A stretch of DNA of 64,000 nucleotides, from contig CP106741.1 in the NCBI GenBank assembly GCA_030323305.1, positions 1,638,001-1,702,000 on the forward strand, written 5' to 3'. Shown one piece after another: positions 9,821-20,511 of this stretch. This DNA is from Paenibacillus sp. CC-CFT747 (GTDB lineage Bacteria; Bacillota; Bacilli; Paenibacillales; NBRC-103111). Both the position numbers and the translations under genes were made by a program. The first letter of the stretch is position 1, and every line of letters begins with the position of its first letter. A model generated the notes under the pieces. It was not told the origin of the DNA, did not search any database, and worked only from the letters and a program-made list of their open reading frames with translations.

Positions 9821-10676
9821 TTACTGATAATGCGGACTCCAAATACGCGCCTTGTAAACCGAAGTCTCGGGCAGAACAAGCTTTCGATCCGGTAAGAAGA
9901 GGTCTGCGGTATCCGTCCCCCAAGCGTATAGAGCCCCTTCCTTGGGAACGGTCTGAATGATCGCTCCGGAAGGCTGATTCCCCATACTTTTGACGAAGCC
10001 GCGGTTTGCCTGCTCGGAACCGGGATATCGGGATGACCATGTACCGGTCGACTTCTTATACTGGTACACTCCACTGTTGGTTGTTACCCATAGGAGATCC
10101 GTATCCCCGAACACGGGTGACAGGTCGTGCCCCCAAAGGGTCGGAAGCTTCTTCTCCTGAACCCGGCTCAACACAGGAGCGTGCGGCGCCCCTCCAACCG
10201 AGAAGGCTGCCAACCGGTCGTCCCCCACCGCCCATAAAAGCTTCCTCTCCGGATCCCAAAGCACGCCATGCGCCCCGGGCAGCGGAATTCCGCATAAGCG
10301 GTGGAATTCGATCCCTGAGAGGACGTATAGACCCTAACCCACCCTCCATCGCTCGCCGCGACGGCCAGATTCCCATCCGGCAGCAATTCCGCCGCGTGCG
10401 GGTTTCCCCGGCCACCACGGACCAACTCATCGTTTTCCTGGATGAGTAGGGAACAATGGCCGCCAGTCCGTAGGAATCCGTTACGACCAGGCAGAGACCG
10501 CCATAGCTTTCGTGATCCCGAAGCTTGACATCGGAAGGCAGTCCCCAACCGGGAGTTTCGGAGCCACCCTCCCCTTCAGGAGACCACTCCCATAGAACGT
10601 TCGTTGTATCCGAATCCAGGACGATGATCCTCTTGGATGCCTGGTCGGTAACCGCGATCGGAAAGTCTGCCGCCAT
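9821..10676 (-). CDS. DUF6528-like beta-propeller protein, cytosolic copy (two frameshifts)
   Basis: About 285 residues. Its blocks also occur in the two plus-strand genes at 18944 and 20512: NPHAAELLPDGNLAVAASDG, GWVRVYTSSQG, GAHGVLWDPERKLLWAVGDD, LWGHDLSPVFGDTDLLWVTT, GFVKSMGNQPSGAII and SVYKARIWSPHY. I believe this is the Pfam family DUF6528, from memory only. WD-like repeats of about 45-50 residues suggest a propeller. Shifts lie near 10445 and 10270. The N-terminus MAADFPIAVTDQASKRIIVL has no signal peptide, unlike its paralogues. It sits between the sugar isomerase and the rhamnosidase. No function is known to me. A lyase or hydrolase on imported oligosaccharide is inference. Confidence 0.75.
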
Positions 10677-10709
10677 GAGCGTGAACCCCCGCTTATCTGA
10701 TTTTTGTTT

Positions 10710-11521
10710 CTATCGGATGTTGGATTCGATCCGATTCTTCCAATTGTCCATGAGTTCATGCGGATTCGGCCTTCTAACCTCGTGCATGATCGGTCCCCCG
10801 TACCCTACCTTCCTCAAGGCTTCCAGCACAGCGTCCCATTGAATGATTCCGTCCCCGGGCAGCCAATGCTTCTCATCCGTACCGTCGTTATCCGAAATAT
10901 GGGTCGTAACGATCCGATGGCCCAACCGTTCAATGAATTGCTGGGGGATTCTTTAAACAAATGATTGACGTCGCAGCAAACGCCAAGCTCGGGATTACCG
11001 GAAACCAAATATTCCATCTCGTCTGCCGAATGGCCAAGACAGGTACGGGGAAGGCACTCCGCTGCCAAGCGGACACCTAAGCCGGCCGCATCCCGGGACA
11101 GCAGGCCAAGCGTGATTCGGGCTGCTTCCAACCGCTTCTCCCTTTCGTCCGGAGCGATAGGCTCCCAGCTCGGATGAAAGACGGCTGTGCGGATTCCCCA
11201 TTCTTGAGCATAAGCCAGTACGGTACGAACCTTACTCACCACGTTTTCGCGGATGGAAGGATCCTCCTGGGACGGATCCCATTCCGTTCCGAACGGGATA
11301 TGCAGGGACCAGATTTCGATTCCCAGCTCGGCTGCCTGGCGGACGACCTGGTCACAGGCGCTTTTGACCTCCGGATCCATAATGTCCAGGGGCTGCCACG
11401 TAAGCTCCATGCACTCCAGCCCGGCTTCCTTCACCGCATTCAGGTCGATGGGATTAGCCAGGCTGTAAGACGTACCGATCTTCCAGGAATTCTGGCTGTT
11501 CTTATCCTTGGCCGTTTTCAT
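10710..11521 (-). CDS. Sugar phosphate isomerase/epimerase, xylose-isomerase-like TIM barrel (one frameshift)
   Basis: About 270 residues. IGTSYSLANPIDLNAVKEAG opens the barrel. Metal-ligand-type positions are seen in LHIPFG, VFHPSWEP, LAAECLPR, CCDVNHLF, HISDNDG and IMHEV, matching the AP_endonuc_2/YcjR-IolE fold. A missing C in a CCCCC run near 10942 splits it (ESPQQFIERLGHRI). ATG 11521 is chosen because GAGGAGGTG precedes it. Family members isomerise or epimerise sugars with a divalent metal. In this operon it probably converts an imported monosaccharide or keto-sugar; the exact substrate cannot be read. Confidence 0.85.
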
Positions 11522-11559
11522 ACTAGACACCTCCTCTTCGCTGACGAATGATTCCAGCC

Positions 11560-12443
11560 TCATCCTTTCACACTGCCCATTACAATTCCCTTAATAAAGA
11601 AACGCTGAAGCAGCGGATAAACTAACAGGATGGGCAGGGCCCCCAGAAAAATTTGAGAGGTTTTGACGGTACGTTCCGAAAGCTCGTTAAGCAGAGACAA
11701 GTCGGTGGTCGTCAGCATCGTCAAATCCTGGCCTACGATGATCGTACGCAAGTAGCTCTGTAGCGGATAATTCTCCGGAGAATTCATCAGAATCAGCCCG
11801 TCAAACCAGCTGTTCCAATGCCCTACTATGGTGAATAACCCGATGGTCGCCAGCGCGGGCAAGGAGAGCGGCACGTAGATGCGCCACAGCGTGGTCCAAT
11901 GGCCCGCGCCGTCCATAAAGGCCGATTCCTCCAGTTCCTTGGGCAATCCCCGGTAGAAGTTTAACAAGAGGATCACATTAAAGACCGGAACGGCTCCGGG
12001 AAGCACCAGCGCCCAGATCGAGTTGAGCATGCCCAGCGATTTGATCGTCATGTACCAGGGAATCAAGCCTCCGTGAAAAAGCATCGTCAGGACAAATACC
12101 CAGGCATACACGGTTCTCCACCGGAACTTCGTTTTTCCTTGGCAAGCGGGTAGGCGGTAAGAATGGTTAGAAACATACTGAGCGCCGTACCGAGCAGGAC
12201 CCGCTTGATCGTTACGAGCAGAGCGGTCAGAAATTCCGGCTTTTGTAACGCGAATTTATAAGCGCTGGCCGTGAAATCGACCGGCCATAGAACCACTAAG
12301 CCTCCCATAGCCGCCGCGCTTGAGCTGAAGGAAACCGCGAGTACATGAATGAGCGGCAGTAAACAAAGGAGCGCGAGACCGATTAGAAACGTATAGTTGA
12401 GCACAACAAACACCAGGCGGCCGATTCCGGGCTTCTGGACCAT
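11560..12443 (-). CDS. Carbohydrate ABC transporter permease, LplC/YesQ type (one frameshift)
   Basis: CUT1 inner-membrane subunit of about 293 residues with six helices. The cytoplasmic EAA loop EESAFMDGAGHWTTLWRIYV contacts the ATPase. The C-terminus ends FFIKGIVMGSVKG, the typical LplC ending. One base is missing in an AAAAA run near 12136 (AKEKTKFRWRTVYAW restores the frame). It partners the permease at 12456 and the binding protein at 13437. No ATPase gene is nearby, as is usual for this class, which borrows MsmX. Expected cargo is an oligosaccharide. Confidence 0.9.
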
Positions 12444-12455
12444 TTCTTCCCCTCC

Positions 12456-13351
12456 TTAAAAGATCCGGTATCCGGCGAACCGGTAAGCGAGCAGGTACGA
12501 CCCGGAGATGAGCAGGAGGGATACGACCGACTTAAACAATCCGACGGCGGTAGCCACACTATATTGGGCATCGATCAATCCGATCCGGTAAACGAAGGTA
12601 TCGATAATATCTCCGCTCTCATAGACCTGCGGACTGTAGAGATTAAACACTTGATCGAAGCCGGCATTCAGCACATTTCCCAAGCTGAGGGTCGTCATCA
12701 GAATGACAACCGGCATAATGCCTGGAAGCGTAATGTGGAGGGTCTGCTTCCATCGATTCGCTCCGTCAATGACCGCCGCCTCATACAGACTCTGATTGAT
12801 TCCGGTCAGCGCCGCTAGATAAACGATGGTTCCGAAGCCAAAATCCTTCCAGGTATCGGTCGCGACCAGGACATAGGGAAACCAGTGATTACTCCCAAGA
12901 AAATAGATCGGCTCTATCCCCAGCAGACTGACAAACTGATTGATGATTCCCTTCAACGACAGAACATCGATCAGGATCCCCCCAAGATGACCCACGACAG
13001 AAAGTGAGGCAGATAGATCAGGGTTTGAACGGTCCGCTTGATCCTTTCTTTCATCATCTCATTGAGCAGAAGCGCAATGGTGATGGGAACGAGGAGCCCC
13101 GCGGCTATCTTCATCACGGCGATAAAGATCGTGTTATAGACGATTTGAAAGGTATCCGGCAGATTATACACGTACAGGAAATTTTGAAAGCCCACCCAAT
13201 TCGAACCGAAGAAGCCCTTGGCCGGAATAAACTTCTGAAAGGCGATCACGATTCCGATCATCGGCCAGTAGCTGAAGACAATCAGGATGACAAGCGCAGG
13301 CAAGAGCATAAGATGAAGCGGAAGTTCATGCCTCCATTTTTTGATCGGCAT
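12456..13351 (-). CDS. Carbohydrate ABC transporter permease, LplB/YteP type (one frameshift)
   Basis: About 298 residues. HELPLHLMLLPALVILIVFS begins helix 1; WVGFQNFLYVY and LIYLPHFLSWVILGGI follow. The EAA motif is YEAAVIDGANRWKQTLHITL. The C-terminal LYSPQVYESGDIIDTFVYR is diagnostic of the LplB/YteP branch. A missing base in a CCCCCC run near 12978 splits the frame (SWVILGGILIDVLS). Heterodimer partner of the downstream permease. The two genes are 12 bases apart. Confidence 0.9.
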
Positions 13352-13436
13352 TTCACGGCTCTCCTTTCTTTCGTGTAAGAATAGAACGGCAGGGAGAGAA
13401 TCTCTCCTCTGCCGCCCACTCCCTGCTTTCCCGTCT

Positions 13437-15102
13437 CTATTTGATGGATTTCGCCCACTCGTTAACTTCTTTGGTCATGTCATTGCCGCCCAGCTTCTTC
13501 CAGTCTTCAACAAACTTTTCGAAGGCGGCAATCGGTTCCCCCATAATGATCTTGGTAAACGTTTCGAGCTCCATCTTATCGAGGGTCGCTTTCTTCTCGC
13601 CCATCGTCTTCGTCGGTGCCCCAAAGAACTCGCTCATGAGCGGCAATTTGTTCTTCTGGTATTGATTGATGACCGTGAATGAGCTGGGCTCTCCGAACAC
13701 CCGTGCCTGATTCCATGTTTTGTTGTCGCCCGCCTCGAATTGTTTAATCTTGTCGTAGGTCGCCTTTTGTTCTCCATTTAACTTGGAAACGTCGCCCGTC
13801 TTTAAGCTGTTGACGACGGCCAGATGGACATCCAGGTTTTTTGAGGGGACCATGCGTTGAACGGTGCATGCTTAAACAATTCGATCCCTTCCTTGGAAGA
13901 AAAGAAATTGTCGAAATCCTGCTTCTCTCCCCAGCCCTTTTCGATGAACAAATTGACCATCTTCATAACGGCTTCCGGATGCTTGGATCCTTTCTTGACC
14001 GCGTAATAGGCGAAGACAGGATTCCCTACCTGCGGCTTTGCCGGGCTTCCGTCCACGGACACGATGGGATACGCTCCCCATTCCATTTTGGGATCCAGGT
14101 CTTTCCCCTTCTGCAGCGGATTGATCGGATTCCACATAGCTCCGTAATACAGCCCGATTTTACCGGCGACCGCATCTTCGCCTGTCTTGTTACCGTCCTT
14201 CACCCCAAACTCTTTATCCAGCAAGCCCGCTTTATACATTTCCTGCAGTTTTAGCAGGGCCGGCTTCATTTCAGGAAGGATCGAACCATAGGCCAGATTA
14301 CCCGAGGCATCCTTTACCCACGAGCCCATATAAGCATGGAAGCCGTTGAAATAGCCGCCCAGGCCCATAATGCCGCCGCCGCCGATGCCTTTGTTGATGC
14401 CGAGTCCGAAGGTATCGTTCTTGCCGTTTCCGTCCGGATCCATTTTGGTAAAAGCCTCCGCTATCTTGTAGACATCGTCCATCGTCTTGGGCTCCGGCAG
14501 ATTCAGCTTCTTGAGCCAATCCGTCCGCACCCAGAGAATGGAAGCTCCGTCGATGGAGGAGTTCGTGTTCGGAATCGCCATCAGCTTTCCGTTAAACTTG
14601 GCGGAATCCAGCTGCGCCGTATTGTCTCCCTCCATAAACTTCTTGGCTAAAGGAGATGCGTACTTGGCGTACACTTCGGATAAATCCTCCACCAAGCCGG
14701 CCTCCACCAGCTGTTTCAACTGGATGGCACTGACCGGTATAATGTCCGGAAGCTCCCCGAGGCGATCATCACGTTCATCTTCTGTGTCGCGTCTTCCCCA
14801 CTTGTCGCAATCCAGTTATATTTCAGCTTGATTCCCAATTCATCCAGATAAGCCCGTGTCCATTCGTTGTTGTCAATCGTATCGTTGCCCTTGAATTTAA
14901 TGGAAGCATCCACGCTTCGGACCGTCGTCACCTCAACCGGAGACGGATATTTGGACAATGGTCCAGCCGGAGCCGCCGATGCAGCCGCATCGGGCTTGGA
15001 TGTCCCGCTTGGTGAGGAGGAGGGAGAAGAAGAGCTGCAAGCCGAAACGGCAAGCGTAGAGCCAATGGCAAGTAAACTTAACGTTGCTTTTACTGATTTC
15101 AT
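13437..15102 (-). CDS. Extracellular sugar-binding lipoprotein, LplA type (two frameshifts)
   Basis: About 553 residues. The signal peptide MKSVKATLSLLAIGSTLAVS ends at a lipobox Cys followed by a Ser/Pro linker. The family landmark WVRTDWLKKLNLPEPKTMDD is followed by KMDPDGNGKNDTFGLG, a calcium-like loop common to LplA and YesO binding proteins. KHPEAVMKMVNLF lies in the second lobe. Shifts are near 14750 and 13850. ATG 15102 follows AAAAGGGAGG. It captures the substrate outside the cell for the two permeases. A possible -10 TATAAT lies at 15150-15155 on this strand, with a poor -35, consistent with activation by YesN. Confidence 0.9.
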
Positions 15103-15242
15103 GGGTAGCCTCCCTTTTTTTGTAAGTGATATCCCCGTTAACAATCCTAATTATAGATAAGGCCCCATTCCCTTCCTATACTAAAATTTGCAGGTTCTTG
15201 CTCCATTTGCACAGACTTTCCCTTCACCCGGGAGTGGCCGCA

Positions 15243-15297
15243 CAAAAACCCCGAAAAACAGCCGGCAAGCCTTCCTTGCCTCTATCCTACGGGGTTG
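15243..15297 (-). terminator. Likely terminator after yesN-type regulator
   Basis: On the minus strand CAACCCCG pairs with CGGGGTTTTTG. An inner hairpin GGCAAGG/CCTTGCC fills the loop. It separates the two-component genes from the transport operon. Confidence 0.5.
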
Positions 15298-15316
15298 AAT
15301 TCAGTGGATCCGGCTT

Positions 15317-16994
15317 TCACATGCCGGAGCGTCTCGTTCGGCTCAGCTCCCTGTATTCTTGGGGAGTCCGGCCCATATTCTTCTTGAAGATCCTGGTAAA
15401 ATAGGCCGGCGATTCGAATCCGACCTGCCGGGCGATTTCATGCATTTTCATTTGAGACTCGGTCACGAGCTTCTTGGCCTTCTTAAGACGGGCCTCGGTT
15501 ATATATTCGGATAAATTGATTCCGGTAATCTGTTTATAAAGCCGCGACATGTAATAAGGGTTTAGGTAGATGATTTCGGAAAGAGTGGTAAGCGACAGGT
15601 CCTTATCCAGATGCTCCTCGACATAGCGGTTGATGGTCTCGACCACCTGCCGGGTGTGCTCGGTCTTCTCGCTGTCACGGGATTCAAACAGCTGAAGGGC
15701 GGCTTGAATCAGATATTGAAACGCTTCCTCCGGGTCGCATGGAGCTGGTAATTGGTGATTTTGTCCAAATGCACTTCCTTCAGTTGTGTTTCCCGGTCTC
15801 CCCAACGGTTTACTTGCGAAAGCAGGTGGGCCGCAACGGCGTAATATAGCTCAAGAAAAAATCCGTTTCCTCATAAAAGGGCTCCAAACGCACGGAAATA
15901 TCGAGGATCAACTTCATAAACTCTTCCTTGTCCACGTTCTCGAAATGGAAATCGGATGCGGTCAATTTTTTGACCAGATGGCGGATCGTCTGTTTCTGCA
16001 TTTCGTTTTCCTGAGCGGACTCCTCCGGCTGTTGATCCTCGATGATCATCGTTCCCTGACCGATTCCGAGTCCCCGGCTAAGCCCTTTGCGCAGCTTGTC
16101 ATAGCAGGAGGACAGGTCCTTCCATTCAACGGCCGATTTCCCCGCTGCTACCGAAATAGGCAACTTTAGAAGCTGAAGGCTCGCCGCCTGTATTCTTTCC
16201 AAGGTACCGTGAACGAACCGGATCGTTCGGATCCACGAAGGATCGGCAGCCGGCAATGGGGATACGGCGGATGCTTCCGGCTGAAGCAGCCAAATAAAAC
16301 GGTTATAATCCGTATTGACCGCTTGAATCGAGCACGGCATGAAATATTCCTTGGCAATGTTGTGGATAGCGAACATCATCAGCGCTTTATCCGATGCTTT
16401 GGAGATGGATTCCGGCCACCGGTCCACGCGCCCAATGACCAGGAGCAGCGGTTCCTGAAGCTGAAGCGGGATATGCAGCTCCTTAAGAAGCTCAGGCTTT
16501 AGAGAAGATATCGTCTTGGTGCCTTCACATAACCCCTGCAAATAATCTTTCTGCAAGGTAGGGATAGCCAATTGGAGCTGTTCCGCCGCCTTGTCCAGAA
16601 ATCGGGCATTTTGACTTTCGGCCCTAAGCGCACCCATCGCTTTTCGTACGCTGGCCACCACTTCTTCATCGCTTTCCGTCTTGAGGATATAATCGATGCT
16701 TTTGCCGCGCAGAGCGGCCTGAACATACTCGAAATCCGGATGGCCCGTCAAAAAAATGACTTTGCAGGCCGGCCAACGATCGGTAATATGCCCTTGAAGC
16801 TCAAGCCCGGACATGCCCGGCATTCGGATATCGGACAAGACGATATCGAAGCGCATCCAGCTTAATTTCTCCAAGGCTTCGTCACCGGAGTAGGCACGGT
16901 AAAGGTCCAGCTCAAGCCCTTCCTCTTCTTGAAGAAGACGATAGATTCCGTCTACAATAATGGGCTCGTCATCAACGATCAGCAATCGGTACAT
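15317..16994 (-). CDS. yesN: YesN-type response regulator with AraC DNA-binding domain (one frameshift)
   Basis: About 558 residues. The receiver domain (1-120) shows LLIVDDEPIIVDGI, phospho-acceptor Asp in FDIVLSDIRMPGMSG, and the FLTGHPDF/DYILK signature. A long linker follows. Two C-terminal helix-turn-helices begin LTTLSEIIYLNPYYMSRLYK and MKMHEIARQVGFESPAYFTR. The frame breaks at about 15805. It overlaps the stop of the kinase gene by 23 bases, so translation is coupled. YesM/YesN pairs sense extracellular sugar and activate adjacent polysaccharide genes; the target promoters are probably those before 15102 and 18944. Confidence 0.9.
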
Positions 16995-18737
16995 GGTCCG
17001 TCTTCTCCTCTGCAGGGATTCGGATCTCGATTCTTAAGCCTCCCAGTCTGCCTCTGCTTAAGCGCAGGCCGAACTCGTCTCCGAACCGGATTTGAATTCT
17101 TCGGTGCACATTCACGAGTCCCGTGGTCTCGGGCTCCGACTGGGTGTAACGGAGCTTGGCTTGCAGCTCGTTCAGCAGCTCATCCGAAAGCTCTTCCCCG
17201 TTATCCTCAACGGCAATCGTCAAGGACCCCGCCTGTTCCTGAAACACGACTTCGATCCGTCCCTCCTTCTTTTTGTTGGCCAAGCCATGATTATAGGCAT
17301 TCTCGATCATCGGCTGGAGAATCAGCCGGGGAACCATAAGCTTCCGGCATCCTGGCGGAAGGTCTCCGAAGCTCACTTCAATTCGGCTGGAGAAACGGTA
17401 CGCTTGAATGTCCATAAACGTATGGGCGAAATGGCACTCCGCCTCCAAGGTCACCTCTCCTGTTCCATCTCGTGTAATAAACTGGAAATACTCGCCCAGG
17501 TAACGGGTAAACCGGGTAACGTTTTCATAATCTTCGTTCTTGGCCATCCTCGAAAGCGTAAAGAAGCTGTTGTAGAGAAAATGAGGATTAATCTGGGATT
17601 GGAGCTGCCGGAACTCGGATACTTGAGCCCGGTATTGCTGCTCATACACCTCATGGATCAGAACGCGCAGCCGTTCTACCATCCCATTGAATTGACCGTA
17701 CAGATAGGAGAATTCATCCTTGAAGCGATACTGTACCGTCTGATTAAAATCCCCCTGCTCCACGGCTCTAAAGGCCCGGACCAGAGTCCGCAAGGGGCGG
17801 TGGATCACCCGGTAAATGACGTAGGAGAAGAAGGCAATGATAACCGCCGAGATCAGGGAAAGCAGCCAGAACCACAGCCGATGCTTATCCAGCGGTCCGG
17901 TGACGCTTCTCTCGGGTATATATTTTACCAGCGTAGCCCCCAGAAAGGAGGAATGCTCGAAGCTGACCACATAGTCTTCCTCGCTGATCCTAACGGTTTC
18001 GACTCCCTTCGAATGCCCGCTGTTGACTTTATCGGACACCCATTCCCATAAGGCGTGATCCGTTTCCTCGTTCTCCCCGCTGGAAATCTTCCATTGGAGT
18101 TCATGATCGACAAGCAGGGACCCGCCCTCTTTGTTGTCGATGATTTGACGCAGAACATGTTCGATTTCCTTCTGATCCATTTCGATATCGAGCAAAAAAA
18201 CAGGATCCCGGTCGGATAAGGCATATTCGGGGTAGGGATAGCTGATAAACAATCGGTTGTGCCATGTAATGAAGGGGAGCTTTGATGATGGGCCGGAGTG
18301 GACAGAACACGGAATTCATCCCTCGGAATGGGATTGACCATATTGTTGGCGGAGATCGTACGGTCCAGCATCGAGATATGGATGCTCGCGTTGGTAACGT
18401 AGCTGCTGGATGCCTTGAGCAGGAGCAGCCGTTTCTGGACCCGAAGCAGGGCCGCCGTCTTCTCGAAATCGGGCATGACGGGGGCTAGGACGCTTAATTT
18501 GCCGACATCCTCATCCGCCATGTATTCTCTTCCGAGCTTAACGATTTTGCTGATATCCAGCTCCAGAAGTCCCAAATAAAAATGAACGTTGGCTTGCATA
18601 GAATTGGAAATTTCACTCTTGACCGCTTTTTCACCGGACTGATTTAACGTAAGACTGACGGTATAAAGAGGAACCACAATAAGCAGGAGCGTAAAGACAA
18701 GCTTTACATAAATGTTGGATTGGGGTCGCTTGAACAA
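16972..18737 (-). CDS. yesM: YesM-type sensor histidine kinase (one frameshift)
   Basis: About 588 residues. Two transmembrane helices are seen: residues about 8-28, and FWLLSLISAVIIAFFSYVIY. They flank a ~270-residue extracellular sensor. A HAMP domain leads to the His_kinase motif QSQINPHFLYNSFFTLSRMA. A HATPase domain with IENAYNHGL and VEDNGEEL closes the protein. The frame breaks around 18265 within the sensor region. The gene reads away from the secreted DUF6528-like gene at 18944, leaving a 206-base divergent promoter region. Confidence 0.9.
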
Positions 18738-18943
18738 TCGGATCTCTTCTCCTCGCTCTTATCCATCCCTGTTAACGGAAATTGTACCATTCCCCGCCTG
18801 CGTAAGAAATGGAAGATCCGCCGTTTAACGAAAACCGTATAATTCGGGCAACGAATATCGAAATATTCCTATATCGATGGAAGAGAAGCACCATATAAAC
18901 TGAAAGCGCAATCTAATCTTGCCTTACGATTGGAGGACGAGTT

Positions 18944-20472
18944 ATGAAGGAACATGGTGCAGCCGCTAACGCTAAAACCCGTGCCCGTGGGAGAACAGGC
19001 TCCTTCAACCCTGGGAACCTGGTGAAAGCAGCCCTTTTGACCGCCGCAATGGTATCGGTGCTTTCTTCCTCTCTATTTGCGACTCAACCGGCCAAAGCAG
19101 ACGCCAACACCTGGGTAGCGGTGACGGAAGGCTCCAGCAAAAAAATCAAAGTGTATGATCCCGTAGTTTACAATTGGGACACCCGGGCCGCGCAAAAATG
19201 GGAATGGACCCCAAGTTCAAACGCTGGGTACAGTTCAGCGGAAATCGCCGCCTGGGGTGGCGGAAGCGATGCCAAGCTGCGGGAAAGCAGCTTCTGGGGC
19301 GGGCAGATTATGGCAACCGTCAGCGGATCGGGACTTGCGACGATTGTCTCCTATCCAAGCGGTAAAGAGTTATGGTCGGTGGTACAGGGAGGTAGCGGTA
19401 CGGTCAATTTACACTCCATTGAAGTGCTGCCCAACGGAAACTGCGTCACCGTCGGCTCCGTCGAAGGGAAAGTACGTCTGTACACCTCTTCCCAGGGAAA
19501 TACCAATTCCATTGTGCTGGCTGATTTGCCGGGCGCTCACGGCGTTCATTGGGACAACACCCGCGGTGTCCTGTGGGCGATCGGCGATACCACCCTGGTC
19601 GGAATAAAGATAGAAGGAACCGCCGCTGCCCCTACCTATAGTGTTTATAGGACAGTAACCATCCCCCTTTCCGATGGACAGATCCCCTATGGACACGATC
19701 TGTGGCCGGTTTATGGAGACACGAACCGGTTGTGGGTGGCGGTCAATTGGCGTGTCTGGCAGTACAACATAACCGCTAACAGCTGGGAGAGCTCTTATGC
19801 CGGTTCCGATGTCCTGCACAATTCCGGCCAGATGATTAAGTCTGTGGGGAACGTTCCCAGCGGGCAAGTCGTGTATACGTTCCCCGAAACGAGCTGGGTA
19901 ACCCATACCGTCAGCTTCACCAACCCTACCGCCACCCGCCCTATCACCGGTGCGGCCATCTATAAAGCCCGTCCCTGGATACCGGGCTATGACGGAACAA
20001 CGGGAATGGCTCAAGATAATTTGGCCCTGAACTCTTCCCCTCCACATCAAGCTCTTATGAAACGGCGGTTTGGGGTAAGGCCAAAGCCGTGGATGGCCAG
20101 ACCGGCTCGGTAGCCGGGTCATACGGTTATTCCAGCGGGATTGGCAAAACAACCAATCATACGGAATGGTATGCCACCGGCTTTCCCAATCCCCAGAATT
20201 TTAATGCGGTAGTCATCCACCCGCGAAGCGACAGCGGATATGCGGGCGCCGGATTCCCTATTGATTTCAAGATTCAAGTTTGGAACGGCTCCGCCTGGTT
20301 AGACCGTGTAACCGTCACCGGCTACCCCAATCCGGGAAGTGCTCCCCAAACCTTCTCGTTAGGAACAACCGATTGGGCAACCGCCATTCGAATCTATGCC
20401 ACCAATCTCCCTAAGGTCGGACCAACCGATTATCTGATGCAGTTTGCCGAGGTAGAGGTGCTGAATAAATAA
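18944..20472 (+). CDS. Secreted DUF6528-like propeller protein with F5/8C module (one frameshift)
   Basis: About 509 residues. A long signal peptide ends near TQPAKADA. Residues ~45-360 hold the propeller-like domain, with NLHSIEVLPNGNCVTVGS, VRLYTSSQGN, GAHGVHWDNTRGVLWAIGDT, YGHDLWPVYGDTNRLWVAVN, MIKSVGNVPSGQVVYT and AAIYKARPWIPGY. After a shift near 20050 the F5/8 type C (discoidin, CBM32-like) module reads HTEWYATGFPNPQNFNAVVI and ends LMQFAEVEVLNK. Conserved His and Asp residues recur in all three copies. GGAGGACGAGTT ribosome site. Expected to be released outside the cell, where the discoidin module would bind glycan. Enzymatic activity is unproven. Confidence 0.8.
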
Positions 20473-20511
20473 TACAATCCCGGACGCCCATGAACAGGAG
20501 GAGGATTAATT

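Noticed and set aside
7080..18737. Degraded sugar locus full of pseudogenes
   Set aside because: Every gene breaks by a single base and resumes in frame with all active-site residues present, while paralogous regions elsewhere show the same defect; sequencing error is simpler.
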